From Marinifaba aquimaris (lineage in GTDB: Bacteria > Pseudomonadota > Gammaproteobacteria > Enterobacterales > Alteromonadaceae), in contig NZ_JABULX010000019.1 in NCBI RefSeq assembly GCF_013328345.1, positions 1 through 64,000 on the forward strand: a DNA stretch of 64,000 bases, in the 5' to 3' direction. How positions within the stretch are numbered: the stretch's first letter is position 1; every line of letters starts with the position of its first letter. Positions 41,148 through 50,444 of the stretch are shown here, one piece after another. A program made the position numbers and the translations under genes. The notes beneath the pieces were generated by a model. That model was not told where the DNA came from. It worked only from the letters and a program-made list of their open reading frames with translations, and did no database searches.

Positions 41148-42503
41148 ATGACATCGATTCAAGTAAATCCAGTAGGCAGTATGAATTTACTGTCCCAGTT
41201 AGAAGTAGATCGCCTGACTCAATCATCAAATAGCGAACTATACAAATTATACCGCAACTGTTCTTTAGCTGTTTTAAACGTAGGCAGCCATACTGACTCT
41301 AGCCAACAAATCTATCAAATGTACCAAGACTTCACCGTTGACTTAATCAGACGAGAGCGCGGTGTAAAAATTGAACTCAGCAATCCTCCTGAACACGCTT
41401 TTGTCGATGGTGAACTGATCACTGGTATCCAAGAATTACTCTTTGCAGTACTCAGAGATATCCTCTATACCAGTGTTCGCTACCCTAACCTGCTAAAAGA
41501 AAAATTTGACCAATCAGCAACAACCCATTTTGTGTTTGATATTTTACGTAATGCAGGTGCTTTTCATACCAAGATAGACCCGAGCATGATTGTTTGTTGG
41601 GGCGGACATTCAATTCGTGAACACGAATATCAATATACCAAAGAAGTGGGCTATCAAATGGGGCTCAGAGGCTTAAATATTTGCACAGGTTGTGGACCTG
41701 GAGCAATGAAAGGCCCAATGAAAGGTGCCACGATTGGTCATTTAAAACAAAGAAACTTATCGGGTCGCTACCTAGGTTTAACTGAACCATCAATTATTGC
41801 TGCAGAACCGCCTAACCCTATTGTTAACGAATTAGTTATATTGCCAGATATAGAAAAGCGCCTTGAGGCGTTTGTTCGCTGTGGACATGGGATCATCATT
41901 TTCCCAGGCGGTGTCGGGACAGCAGAAGAACTGCTTTATCTCTTAGGTATTTTATTACACCCAGATAATCAACATCAGGCATTGCCGGTCGTATTAACTG
42001 GGCCTAAGGAAAGTGAAAATTACTTTAAGACAATAGATGCGTTTGTCCAAGCTACCTTAGGTGATGAAGCGAGAAAAAAATACACGATTGTAGTAGATGA
42101 TCCAGAAAAAGTGGCGCATATCATGAAAACAGAAATGCAGTCGGTCAGAAAATACCGCAAATCTACCGGCGATGCTTACCACTTCAATTGGTCATTACAT
42201 ATTGATGAAGCTTTCCAAAAGCCATTTGCACCAACTCATGAAAATATGGCGTCATTAAATCTGCACTTTGATCAAGAAAAAGCGAATTTAGCCGCTAATT
42301 TGCGACGAGCGTTTTCAGCAATTGTAGCGGGCAATGTCAAAGATGAAGGTATTCAACAAATTCAAAAACACGGCCTATTTAAAATCCATGGTGACAAAGC
42401 ACTGATGAAGTTAATGGACCAAATGCTTTCTGATTTTGTTAAACAAGGTAGAATGAAACTACCTGGAACAGAGTACCAACCTTGCTACGAGGTTGTTCAA
42501 TAA
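41148..42503 (+). CDS. ppnN: Pyrimidine/purine-5'-nucleotide nucleosidase PpnN (YgdH)
   Basis: Hydrolyses nucleoside monophosphates to base and ribose 5-phosphate; in E. coli it is stimulated by (p)ppGpp and tunes the nucleotide pool. The protein aligns with E. coli PpnN over its full 451 residues. The LOG-like Rossmann core holds [14 protein letters not shown]-type residues, [34 protein letters not shown] and the [17 protein letters not shown] motif. The N- and C-terminal extensions that carry the ppGpp site are present. A ribosome site AAAGGA precedes the ATG. Confidence 0.96.
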   Translation: MTSIQVNPVGSMNLLSQLEVDRLTQSSNSELYKLYRNCSLAVLNVGSHTDSSQQIYQMYQDFTVDLIRRERGVKIELSNPPEHAFVDGELITGIQELLFAVLRDILYTSVRYPNLLKEKFDQSATTHFVFDILRNAGAFHTKIDPSMIVCWGGHSIREHEYQYTKEVGYQMGLRGLNICTGCGPGAMKGPMKGATIGHLKQRNLSGRYLGLTEPSIIAAEPPNPIVNELVILPDIEKRLEAFVRCGHGIIIFPGGVGTAEELLYLLGILLHPDNQHQALPVVLTGPKESENYFKTIDAFVQATLGDEARKKYTIVVDDPEKVAHIMKTEMQSVRKYRKSTGDAYHFNWSLHIDEAFQKPFAPTHENMASLNLHFDQEKANLAANLRRAFSAIVAGNVKDEGIQQIQKHGLFKIHGDKALMKLMDQMLSDFVKQGRMKLPGTEYQPCYEVVQ

Positions 42504-42511
42504 ACAAAGTA

Positions 42512-43204
42512 ATGAAAAGTGTTTTAATTACGGGTGCAAACCGAGGCATTGGCTTAGGTTTCACCCAATACTACCTAGCTAGAGGCTATCGCGTTTTTGC
42601 CGCGACCAGAGCGCCAGAAAAAGCCCAAGCGCTTAATGAGCTAAAATCGAGTAACCTTTGCGTAGTTTCTCTTGACCTAAGCCATCCCCAAAGCATCGAT
42701 AATTTATCTCAGGAACTGGCTGAACAACCGCTTGATATCATCATTTCAAATGCGGGAATGTATGGCCCTAAGAAGTTATCCATGGATGAAACTAAAGACA
42801 ACATTGAGAGTTGGAAAGAAGTGTTAGCGGTTAATTGCATTGCCCCTTTTTTATTAGCTCAAGCATTTAAAAACAACTTAGCCTTAGGCAGCGATAAAAA
42901 AATGGTGTTCTTATCAAGTAAAATGGGCAGTATGACTGATAATACCTCAGGTGGTAGTTATATCTACCGCTCATCAAAAGCAGCACTTAACGCCGTCGTT
43001 AAAAGCCTAAGTCATGACTTGTCTTCAATTGGTTGTAATGTGTGCTTATTACACCCAGGTTGGGTGAAAACAACAATGGGTGGACCAAATGCATTGATAA
43101 GTGTGGAGCAATCTGTTGCAGAAATGTGCAAAGTTATTGATAATCTGTCCAATGCACAATCGGGTCAGTTTATTAACTTTGATGGAAAGCTGATTCCTTG
43201 GTAA
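42512..43204 (+). CDS. Short-chain dehydrogenase/reductase family protein
   Basis: Rossmann-fold oxidoreductase of 230 residues. The cofactor motif TGANRGIGLG is near the N-terminus, ISNAGMYGP is the NAG-type motif, and the catalytic Ser (FLSSKMGSM) with YRSSKAALN supplies the Ser-Tyr-Lys triad. An Arg after the second strand (ATRAPEKA) favours NADPH. The start is the ATG at 42512 (MKSVLITGANRGIG), eight bases after ppnN, so it probably belongs to the same transcript. Substrate is unknown; several Alteromonadales carry a similar SDR near this locus. Confidence 0.85.
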   Translation: MKSVLITGANRGIGLGFTQYYLARGYRVFAATRAPEKAQALNELKSSNLCVVSLDLSHPQSIDNLSQELAEQPLDIIISNAGMYGPKKLSMDETKDNIESWKEVLAVNCIAPFLLAQAFKNNLALGSDKKMVFLSSKMGSMTDNTSGGSYIYRSSKAALNAVVKSLSHDLSSIGCNVCLLHPGWVKTTMGGPNALISVEQSVAEMCKVIDNLSNAQSGQFINFDGKLIPW

Positions 43205-43236
43205 AACTATAATATCTGCAACATTTAAACTGAATT

Positions 43237-43614
43237 ATGAAATCAAAAGCTGTCATCTTTATCTCCATTGGTGTCTTTTTATACCTTGCCTTCTCAACTT
43301 GCGTAGTTGTTTTAGTCAAAGATGACCAAACTCAAATGGATTGGGAAGACCGCCAAGCGTACAATTTAAAAGTGATTTCAAAGTTAAAAGTCGGTGATAG
43401 CCGAGACTTCATTCTTGAAAAAATGGGCGCACCAGATTTAACAGAAGCGAAAAAAACAGAAGACGGGGTGATGCAAATCATGTTTTACCGTACTCACCAT
43501 GTTCGCCAAGACGGTTTTACTACCCAAGATGAGTGTACTGGCCTTATCTTTATTGACGATGTGCTGCAAGCTTGGGGTAAACACGCCTATGATCAATACA
43601 CCAAAACGCTTTAA
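43237..43614 (+). CDS. DUF3192 family membrane-anchored protein
   Basis: Protein of 125 residues with an N-terminal hydrophobic segment (about 5-27) that acts as signal anchor or uncleaved signal. It is followed by a small BamE/SmpA-like alpha-beta domain: LKVGDSRDFILEKMGAPDLTEAKKTEDGVMQ, the family hallmark, and FYRTHHVRQDGFTTQDECTGLIF. The BamE likeness suggests an envelope role, not proven. It sits 32 bases after the SDR gene and 15 before the next gene, and is likely part of one operon. Confidence 0.8.
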   Translation: MKSKAVIFISIGVFLYLAFSTCVVVLVKDDQTQMDWEDRQAYNLKVISKLKVGDSRDFILEKMGAPDLTEAKKTEDGVMQIMFYRTHHVRQDGFTTQDECTGLIFIDDVLQAWGKHAYDQYTKTL

Positions 43615-43629
43615 TAAGTAATCAACCCT

Positions 43630-45381
43630 TTGCAGCCAAACGCGCCACAGAACCAGACCCGATTTAGTTCTGAATTACAAACTAACTTAACTGAACTAAA
43701 TGATGTGCTAAGCCAAATCATTGAAAAAGTTAAAGCAAAACATCCTGCATCAGCAAGTGATTATCAAAGACTAAAAAAAGTCAGCGAAAATTGGCTGACT
43801 CTTTACCAAAGTCAGTCAGCTTGCTTTGATTTATTGCTGCTGAATAAAATAGATAACACCAACCTATTTGAACAAAGGTTAATTTCAAGACTTGGTTTTA
43901 TTCTCAAATTAAGTCACGCAATACCTTTGCATCCTGAATTGTGCCTTAACTTAACAATAAGTGCGCAACTCACTGAAATAGCTTACTTTAATATTTTAAA
44001 CAAACGTAAACTAAGCACTACAGCAGAGTTACAAAAATTTAAAGAAAGTAATGCACTAAAATCGGCTCAAATTTGTAATCGTTACTTAGCCCCCAAAGAC
44101 AGCCAAAGCCAATTTATTGTTAACCTTATGGCTTACCATAAACTATGGTCACTCCAAGCATCATCAGACAAAATAACGTTTGCACATCAGTTATTGTTCT
44201 TAACCAATACGGTTGTCAATGCTCTTCATCCAATAACCGATTCGCCGAAACTTACTTGGCAAAAAGTACTCAAACAACTTTGCCTAAACTACCAAGACAT
44301 CATAGATAAAACGGTTTTAGATAAAGTGTATTGCACATTTTCGGCCATTCCGGCTGGGACTCAATTTTTGTCAAATGAGCAAAACTACCTGAGCTTAAAG
44401 CCGTATGATGAAAGTGACTATCAAGATGTTTTATGTCTCAATAATGGTGAATATGAAGTACTCGATAAATCAACTGTGCTAAATGCGATAAATCATCAAT
44501 CATCTAAAAAAATCACATACTCAGTTTTGGATGATATAGCCGAGCAATCTACTCAATTAAACCCAGTCAGTTTAAATTTAGCGGCCAATATACAAGCGCC
44601 CAGTAAACTGATTGAATTGCGCAATCATGCTTATAAACCGCAAACCAGTAGTAAAAAATTAATCCAACTCATTGAAAAACAACCCGACATCATTGCGGGT
44701 TTATATGACTATGCCAAATCGTTGAGTAGAGGAAATAAGGCCCCAGCGAGTGTTGCCCAAGCGGTCATGACATTAGGCACTAATCGATTAAAAGATTGGA
44801 TTGCTAGGCAGCATATTGAATCGAGTTTATTCCATTGTCAGCACCAACTGAGTCGAAACAGCAAACAAGTTTTAACCTTAACTCAAAAAGTAGCGCAAGC
44901 CATTGCTATAGAAAGCAACTTAGTTTTACCTGAGCAAGCGAAACTGCTGATGAGTTATTTGATGATGCCCGCCACCTATCACAAATGTTTAACGCATAGA
45001 TTAAGCTACAAGCACAATAAGCTAGACACATTTGATTCACCAAGCCTGATGCAAGTGCCCAAACAACACTATCAAAAGCTCAGTTTAGTATTGGCTAATA
45101 CTTGGTTAGAGAACAATGCTGTAAAGGCTGCCTGCCTACATCAATTAAAACCTGAAAAACTCTTCATTGGCCAAGATAAGGAAATTAAGTTATTAGCTTT
45201 ATCAATCCTGAGTATTCATGCCAGTTATTTAATTTATCAACTTGGCCAATACAAGATGCGCTCTATTTCAGATAAAAACCTTCAGCAAAGCCTTAAATTA
45301 CTTGGGCTTACAAAAAATCAGTACGAGCAGGCAATCGAACAAAGCCTAAGCCAAACCGCTGTTTATTGCTCAGTGTCATAA
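43630..45381 (+). CDS. HDOD-like regulatory protein, degenerate
   Basis: A 583-residue cytoplasmic, mostly helical protein. About residues 330-395 (KKLIQLIEKQPDIIAGLYDYAKSLSRG, then SVAQAVMTLGTNRLKDWIARQ) resemble the core of HDOD domains found in signalling proteins. The His-Asp pair of true HD phosphohydrolases is not seen, as is normal for HDOD. The N-terminal 250 residues are unlike anything I recognise. A segment near 255-290 (LSLKPYDESDYQDVLCLNNGEYEVLDK) could be a small beta module. The start is uncertain: the only plausible codon is the TTG at 43630, with a weak ribosome site, because an in-frame stop lies just upstream. Last in the run after DUF3192. Confidence 0.6.
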   Translation: MQPNAPQNQTRFSSELQTNLTELNDVLSQIIEKVKAKHPASASDYQRLKKVSENWLTLYQSQSACFDLLLLNKIDNTNLFEQRLISRLGFILKLSHAIPLHPELCLNLTISAQLTEIAYFNILNKRKLSTTAELQKFKESNALKSAQICNRYLAPKDSQSQFIVNLMAYHKLWSLQASSDKITFAHQLLFLTNTVVNALHPITDSPKLTWQKVLKQLCLNYQDIIDKTVLDKVYCTFSAIPAGTQFLSNEQNYLSLKPYDESDYQDVLCLNNGEYEVLDKSTVLNAINHQSSKKITYSVLDDIAEQSTQLNPVSLNLAANIQAPSKLIELRNHAYKPQTSSKKLIQLIEKQPDIIAGLYDYAKSLSRGNKAPASVAQAVMTLGTNRLKDWIARQHIESSLFHCQHQLSRNSKQVLTLTQKVAQAIAIESNLVLPEQAKLLMSYLMMPATYHKCLTHRLSYKHNKLDTFDSPSLMQVPKQHYQKLSLVLANTWLENNAVKAACLHQLKPEKLFIGQDKEIKLLALSILSIHASYLIYQLGQYKMRSISDKNLQQSLKLLGLTKNQYEQAIEQSLSQTAVYCSVS

Positions 45382-45507
45382 AAGTGTCACCCATTGGCAG
45401 TCTAGTCACTCCCCTTGCAAAATGATATAAAGCGCGTCTTTCCCAAGGTCACGGAATCTTGGTGTAAAATAAATAACTAAGCACTAAACAAGTAAAAGGT
45501 TTTATTT

Positions 45508-46515
45508 ATGTCTGCTCAAAGAATCACTGTCATACCTGGTGACGGTATTGGTCCAAGTATCATTGAATCGGCCATCGAAATTTTAAATAAAGTTGGTTGC
45601 GACTTCGAATACGATTATGTAGATGCAGGGATCACTGCGTTAGAGAAAACAGGCGACTTATTACCTGAAGCAACATTAGATCTCATTGCTAAAAACAAAG
45701 TAACGTTGAAAGGCCCATTAACTACACCTGTAGGCGGTGGTTTTACGTCAATCAATGTGACACTTCGCAAAAAGTTTAACCTTTACGCGAACCTTCGCCC
45801 AGTGACGTCATTTAAAGGCACTAAAGCGCGTTACGAAAATATCGATATCGTGACTATCCGTGAAAACACACAGGGTATGTACTCTGGTGCTGGCCAGTTA
45901 GTAAACGAAGAAAGAACAGAAGCGGAAGCTAAAAGTATTATTACCCGTGAAGGCGCTGAGCAAATTGTTGAATTTGCATACCAACTAGCCCAAAAAGAAG
46001 GCCGTAAAAAAGTAACGGCCGTTCACAAAGCGAATATTTTAAAGTCAACTTCAGGTTTATTCTTAGAAATAGCGCGTGAAGTAGGTGAACGTTACCCAGA
46101 TATTGAATCAGCTGAAATGATCGTCGATAACACGTGTATGCAGCTTGTAATGAACCCAGAGCAATTTGATGTCATCGTGACAACAAACCTATTTGGTGAC
46201 ATCTTATCTGACTTATGTGCAGGCCTTGTTGGCGGTCTTGGTATGGCACCAGGTGCAAACATTGGTAAAGACTGCGCTATCTTTGAAGCCGTTCACGGCA
46301 GTGCTCCAGATATCGCTGGTAAGAACTTAGCAAATCCAACATCAGTAATTTTAGCGTCAGTTCAAATGCTAGAGTACTTAGGCATGAGCGATAAAGCGCA
46401 AAAGATTTTAGCGGCTTTACGTGATGTGATTGAATCAGGTGATCGCACGACACGTGATTTAGGTGGTACAGCAGGTACAACTGAATTCACTCAAGCGCTT
46501 TTAGAGCGTCTTTAA
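45508..46515 (+). CDS. Isocitrate dehydrogenase, NAD-dependent type
   Basis: Beta-decarboxylating dehydrogenase of 335 residues, converting isocitrate to 2-oxoglutarate in the TCA cycle. The substrate site includes SINVTLRKKFNLYANLRP with the arginines that bind the isocitrate carboxylates, and the catalytic Lys in VHKANILKSTSGLF and Asp in NLFGDILSDLCAG. The coenzyme loop reads VHGSAPDIAGKNLANP: Asp-Ile where NADP enzymes such as E. coli Icd have Lys-Tyr, so NAD is predicted. It is shorter than the 416-residue E. coli enzyme. 3-isopropylmalate dehydrogenase is less likely given the motifs and absence of leu genes nearby. Own promoter region and a strong terminator. Confidence 0.88.
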   Translation: MSAQRITVIPGDGIGPSIIESAIEILNKVGCDFEYDYVDAGITALEKTGDLLPEATLDLIAKNKVTLKGPLTTPVGGGFTSINVTLRKKFNLYANLRPVTSFKGTKARYENIDIVTIRENTQGMYSGAGQLVNEERTEAEAKSIITREGAEQIVEFAYQLAQKEGRKKVTAVHKANILKSTSGLFLEIAREVGERYPDIESAEMIVDNTCMQLVMNPEQFDVIVTTNLFGDILSDLCAGLVGGLGMAPGANIGKDCAIFEAVHGSAPDIAGKNLANPTSVILASVQMLEYLGMSDKAQKILAALRDVIESGDRTTRDLGGTAGTTEFTQALLERL

Positions 46516-46525
46516 TATCCCGAAT

Positions 46526-46559
46526 TAAAAAAGGCAGGTTGAACTAACCTGCCTTTTTA
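46526..46559. terminator. Bidirectional Rho-independent terminator between IDH and SBP genes
   Basis: Stem AAAGGCAGGTT / AACCTGCCTTT with a 5-base loop and A/T runs on both sides; serves the two convergent genes. Confidence 0.9.
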
Positions 46560-46568
46560 TATCTATTG

Positions 46569-47417
46569 TTATTTCAATTCTTGCCAGTCTTTTCTCTGAT
46601 TGTAGAAAAACACCGCTTCATCATACATTTTTTCTACCCTGCCATTATCAATTAGCTTTCGAATACCCGTTTCTAAACATTGATAAATTTTTTCGCTATC
46701 TTGAAAGTTCTTAGCAACGGCTAAATGCCGACTTCCTTGAAATACAACATGCCGTTTAGCAACAGGCACTAATCTTGGGTTGTACTGAGAGTAACCAAAG
46801 CCTTCCTCTACTGTAAAAGGCGCTAACATGAAATCAACCCAGCCATTTGAAACCAGCTTAGACATCACCACCCAGTTGTCTTGATGAAAAAGCTCTTTTG
46901 GCTGAAGTGTTTTGATAGCCGCCTGATCGACAGGCCAGTTTTGATTAGAAACCATTGAATATTTACCGACTTGCTCGCGGTTTTTTAAAGCACGTGCAAC
47001 GGCATTTTGTTCAGATGTGAAAAGTCCAACCTGATATTTACCATCAGGGATAATTGCAGAGCTAATATAAAGTTTATCTTGGTGGTCTTCTATTTCAGAA
47101 AGCCAAAATGAATCATAGCTTAGCGCGGTATGGCCTCTTAGTAAGGTTTGTAAACGGTCAAAATTAAAGTCTACTGCTTCGAACTCAATTTTATAATCAC
47201 AGCCTGAGGCATGCATTGCCTGCTCTTGTAGAAGAATATCGATAACAATGCGTTCAGCGATAGGATGGTAATAGTTGCGGATACCAATAGGATCACGCCC
47301 ACCGAGGTAGGTTTGGTATAAATAGCTTAGATGATGAGATACAGCGACTTTAATTGACTGCTTTGCCGAGACAGCAAAAGAAAGGTTTAACAGAACAATT
47401 AAAAGTAAATAGCGCAT
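46569..47417 (-). CDS. Periplasmic SBP_bac_3-type solute-binding protein, stand-alone
   Basis: Protein of 282 residues with a signal peptide (MRYLLLIVLLNLSFAVSA). The rest resembles family 3 binding proteins: KVAVSHHLSYLYQTYLGGRDP at the N-terminus, an inner lobe with DRLQTLLRGHTALSYDSFWLSEIE, and C-terminal KIYQCLETGIRKLIDNGRVEKMYDEAVF. No transporter genes adjoin it. Many Alteromonadales carry such orphan proteins; some act as sensors or are quorum or chemotaxis partners, but nothing here fixes the ligand. The chemoreceptor gene upstream on the same strand makes a chemotaxis role possible. Confidence 0.75.
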   Translation of the reverse strand: MRYLLLIVLLNLSFAVSAKQSIKVAVSHHLSYLYQTYLGGRDPIGIRNYYHPIAERIVIDILLQEQAMHASGCDYKIEFEAVDFNFDRLQTLLRGHTALSYDSFWLSEIEDHQDKLYISSAIIPDGKYQVGLFTSEQNAVARALKNREQVGKYSMVSNQNWPVDQAAIKTLQPKELFHQDNWVVMSKLVSNGWVDFMLAPFTVEEGFGYSQYNPRLVPVAKRHVVFQGSRHLAVAKNFQDSEKIYQCLETGIRKLIDNGRVEKMYDEAVFFYNQRKDWQELK

Positions 47418-47480
47418 ACCTGAAAATTTTAAATTAACTATATCTATAGTTTACAACGAAAAGATAAAAGTATCTCGATC

Positions 47481-47512
47481 AAAAAAGGCTTCAAGATGAA
47501 GCCTTTTTTAAA
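47481..47512 (-). terminator. Rho-independent terminator of the chemoreceptor gene
   Basis: Stem AAAGGCTTC / GAAGCCTTT with T6 on the minus strand, 20 bases past the receptor stop. It also separates the chemoreceptor from the binding-protein gene. Confidence 0.88.
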
Positions 47513-47532
47513 AATTTATAAAAATAAGTGGT

Positions 47533-49416
47533 TTATGTCACTTTAAACTTAATTACCGCATCATTTAAGATAGACATTTGTTGTGAAATTTCTTGGCTAG
47601 TAGAAGCGTTCGAATCTGCCATTTCTTTAACTTCGATGGCAATATCACGAATGTGTACCACATTTTTATTTACCTCCGTCGCCACCATGTTCTGCTCTTC
47701 GATAGCAGCAGCAATCATGGTATTCATATCAAGAATATTGGTCATATTTTCAGTAATTTCAGTTAAGCGAGAACCTGCTGTTTCTGCTTGTAATGAGCTA
47801 TCTTCACCTTCTCTTCTACAGATATCCATCACCCGAACAATTTCATTAGTGCGCGTTTGAAGTGTGGTGATGATATTTTCAATTTCTTGAGTCGACTCTT
47901 GTGTGCGCATCGCTAAGTTTCTTACTTCATCAGCAACAACTGCAAAACCACGACCTTGTTCACCTGCCCTAGCAGCCTCAATTGCAGCGTTAAGTGCTAG
48001 CAAGTTTGTCTGCTCGGCAATTCCACGAATAACCCCAAGAACAGAACCGATAGTATTACTGTCTTCTTCAAGTTGAGAAACAACCGTTGATGCATCCGTT
48101 AACTTTTCAGATAACGAGTTAATATCTTCAACAGTCTTCATCACCTGCTGATGACCTTCAATAGCATTATTGTTGGTCACTTCAGCTTTATTTGCCGCGC
48201 TTTCTGTATTTCTAGCAATGTCCTCTATTGTGCATTGCATTTGAGTAGCAGCAGTTGCAACCATCTCACTTTCTTGCTGCTGCGATAACATACCTTCTGT
48301 TGTAGCAGTTGTTGTCTTACCTAAATCAACCATAGCGACATCAATAGTCGAAGCTGTTCGGTTGATATAAGTAATCATTTCCTGGAACTCAGCCATCAAT
48401 GAGTTGAAATTGTGGATCAGCTCCGAGAGTTCATCTTTCCCAGTTTCAGGAATTCGAAGTGTTAAATCATTTTTCTCACGAACAGAATTGATAACTTTAC
48501 AGGTGTGATCAATTGGCTGTGTGATACTTTTCACAATCAATAAAGCTAAAACAATGGTAATGATTGAAATAATGATAAACATTAATACCGCATGCGTGAT
48601 CATCTTTGTGTTAATCAATTTGACCGCCTCTTCTGATTTTCTAACCATCAAGGCCAGTGAATCTTCAGTTTTGTATATGGTTTCTCTTAATTTACCCAGC
48701 GCGCCAGAATCGTGATCAAGACCAAGCATTATTTGGCCATCTACCAGAGCTTCGAAATCTTTTTGGTAACTAGCTAAACGTAGTTTGACTTGTGCTTTCA
48801 CACTGCTATCTATGTCACTAGCCTCTAAGTCCTTATTAAACTTATCAAGGCTTTTATTGAATTTGCCTAGGTATTTTTCATCGAGCCTAAGCATAAAATC
48901 TTTTTCAGCGCGGCGAAGCATTAACATATTGGATAGCATTAGATAGTTGTTAACGCTTTTTAGGCTTTCCTCTACTTCGTGAACTGCTGAGCGAAGACTA
49001 CCGTAAAGACCTGTTTTTGGTGTTAAGCCAATTTGTAGCTGTATTTCAACAAGAGCTGCAAACTGCTTGTTATAGTCTTTTACAATATTTTTAAATGACG
49101 TTAATGAAGACTGATCAATATCAAATTCATCAAAGTCTTCTTTAACTATTTCAATATGTGCTTCGAGCATTTCGTAATGTTGATTGAATTTTTCAACATA
49201 CTGGACGTTCTTTCTCGATAAAAAATCTTTTTCATTGCGTCTTAGCTGCGAGATATCGCTTTCCATATTGACAATATCGTTTTGAACTTCAGCAAGCTTT
49301 GACAACGCTCTTATCTCACTCAACATTACTGCAAAAAGCAAAACCAGTGAAGTCAAAAAGGTTACTATACAAACAAATAGTCTGTTTTTAATTGAGATAT
49401 TATTAAGAAATGACAT
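47533..49416 (-). CDS. Methyl-accepting chemotaxis protein with HBM sensor domain
   Basis: Chemoreceptor of about 627 residues. Start is the ATG at 49416 with GGAGAAG just upstream; a longer reading would include that site. One helix at about 12-33, a periplasmic helical bimodular (HBM) sensor (35-275) with the paired motifs [20 protein letters not shown] and [20 protein letters not shown], a second helix (about 278-300), HAMP (300-355), then the signalling domain. The hairpin tip [35 protein letters not shown] is canonical and contacts CheA and CheW. There is no C-terminal CheR pentapeptide. HBM sensors elsewhere bind TCA-cycle acids; the ligand here is unknown. Confidence 0.92.
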   Translation of the reverse strand: MSFLNNISIKNRLFVCIVTFLTSLVLLFAVMLSEIRALSKLAEVQNDIVNMESDISQLRRNEKDFLSRKNVQYVEKFNQHYEMLEAHIEIVKEDFDEFDIDQSSLTSFKNIVKDYNKQFAALVEIQLQIGLTPKTGLYGSLRSAVHEVEESLKSVNNYLMLSNMLMLRRAEKDFMLRLDEKYLGKFNKSLDKFNKDLEASDIDSSVKAQVKLRLASYQKDFEALVDGQIMLGLDHDSGALGKLRETIYKTEDSLALMVRKSEEAVKLINTKMITHAVLMFIIISIITIVLALLIVKSITQPIDHTCKVINSVREKNDLTLRIPETGKDELSELIHNFNSLMAEFQEMITYINRTASTIDVAMVDLGKTTTATTEGMLSQQQESEMVATAATQMQCTIEDIARNTESAANKAEVTNNNAIEGHQQVMKTVEDINSLSEKLTDASTVVSQLEEDSNTIGSVLGVIRGIAEQTNLLALNAAIEAARAGEQGRGFAVVADEVRNLAMRTQESTQEIENIITTLQTRTNEIVRVMDICRREGEDSSLQAETAGSRLTEITENMTNILDMNTMIAAAIEEQNMVATEVNKNVVHIRDIAIEVKEMADSNASTSQEISQQMSILNDAVIKFKVT

Positions 49417-49746
49417 TTCTTCTCCGTGTATATTACTTGCTTGTGACAAAATACAGCTATAAAAAATATAGCGTTAAACTTGAAACTTTCTCCTTTTTTT
49501 TGATTGTCTCTTTTGTTTAAAAAGCAGAAACACAAAGATGTTCACGAGAATGCTTCAGTCTGTAATGAATATTAAGTCGGCATCACACAATAAAACTATA
49601 GACCAATTCACAAAAAATTAAGATAAATTAATAATAATCACCTATGGAATGTAACAATAATCAATATTGTCGATTATTAGCAATAAAATCTAGACAGTCG
49701 AGTACTAGCCGCGCCATACTGGTACCGTAAATATAAGGAGATTAGT
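49417..49746. other. Divergent intergenic region between chemoreceptor and ACT-protein genes
   Basis: About 330 AT-rich bases with no credible reading frame. It should hold promoters for both flanking genes. I looked for a FliA-type promoter ahead of the chemoreceptor and found none convincing. AAGGAG at 49735-49740 is the ribosome site of the plus-strand gene. Confidence 0.6.
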
Positions 49747-50253
49747 ATGAAAACCTACGTGGTTTCAGTGATTACTCAAGATAAACCTGGCGTTATTGAG
49801 ACGCTTTCAAACCTTATCAGTACCAAACAAGGTAACTGGCAAGCGAGTAATTTTTGCCAACTAGCTGGTCAGTTCGCGGGGATCGTAGAGTTTAGTATAG
49901 AAGAAGCACACGCTTCAGATGTTGAGCAAGCGCTTACGGCACTAAACGAGCAAGGCTTCCAATTGCAAATCAAGCAAGGTGAAGGCGCAGATTCTCAAAG
50001 CCCTTGTAGTACCATTGATATTACCGGTAATGATAAAGTGGGCATTGTGAAAGAAATTTCATCAGCTCTAGCAAGACATCATATCAATGTGATTAAACTG
50101 ACATCGACTAGCGAGCCTGCGCCAAATTGGGGGGGGAATTTGTTTAAAGCACAAGTCGAGGTGCGCTCTCCTTCTCAGCAAGCTTTAGAAGAAGCAAAAG
50201 ATGCACTAGAAGCCATCGCTAACGATCTCATCGTCGATATTGAACTAGGCTAG
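49747..50253 (+). CDS. Two-ACT-domain protein, GcvR-like
   Basis: 168 residues made of two ACT domains. The first begins VVSVITQDKPGVIETLSNLIS (about 4-24) and the second STIDITGNDKVGIVKEISSALARHHINVIKL (about 86-117). GcvR of E. coli has the same two-domain build and restrains GcvA control of the glycine cleavage system, sensing glycine. No gcv genes or GcvA-type regulator are nearby, so ligand and partner are inferred. Good ribosome site AAGGAG; terminator follows. Confidence 0.8.
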   Translation: MKTYVVSVITQDKPGVIETLSNLISTKQGNWQASNFCQLAGQFAGIVEFSIEEAHASDVEQALTALNEQGFQLQIKQGEGADSQSPCSTIDITGNDKVGIVKEISSALARHHINVIKLTSTSEPAPNWGGNLFKAQVEVRSPSQQALEEAKDALEAIANDLIVDIELG

Positions 50254-50266
50254 ACTAACAACTATC

Positions 50267-50296
50267 AAATGGCAGTAGTTCATACTGCCATTTAAA
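50267..50296 (+). terminator. Terminator after the GcvR-like gene
   Basis: Perfect 11-base stem AAATGGCAGTA / TACTGCCATTT with a 5-base loop, 13 bases past the stop codon. The T run is short. Confidence 0.65.
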
Positions 50297-50324
50297 TCCC
50301 CTTGTAGTTAACAAAAACGTAACC

Positions 50325-50357
50325 TTTTCATAAAATCGTAATAAAAACGTCTTATTA
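50325..50357 (+). promoter_or_regulatory. Candidate PhoB boxes upstream of ppk
   Basis: Three repeats in 11-bp register: TTTTCATAAAA (50325), then a CGTAATAAAA-ended unit (50336) and an ACGTCTT-ATTA unit (50347). The A/T-rich AAAA spacer is kept in the first two. Cores deviate from TGTCAT, so this is weaker than the olsF array. About 88 bases before the ppk start. Confidence 0.4.
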
Positions 50358-50444
50358 TCGGTTATATTCCTTTATACGGCATTCACCATACCCTATCCTA
50401 AAAATAAGAATTGCTGCCGTACCTGCATTTTCAAGGAGCTAGAA

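Noticed and set aside
45508-46515. 3-isopropylmalate dehydrogenase (LeuB) as the identity
   Set aside because: Motifs and the NAD-type loop fit isocitrate dehydrogenase better and there are no leucine genes nearby.
49417-49746. FliA promoter ahead of the chemoreceptor
   Set aside because: No pair with correct -35/-10 and 11-base spacing found on the minus strand.
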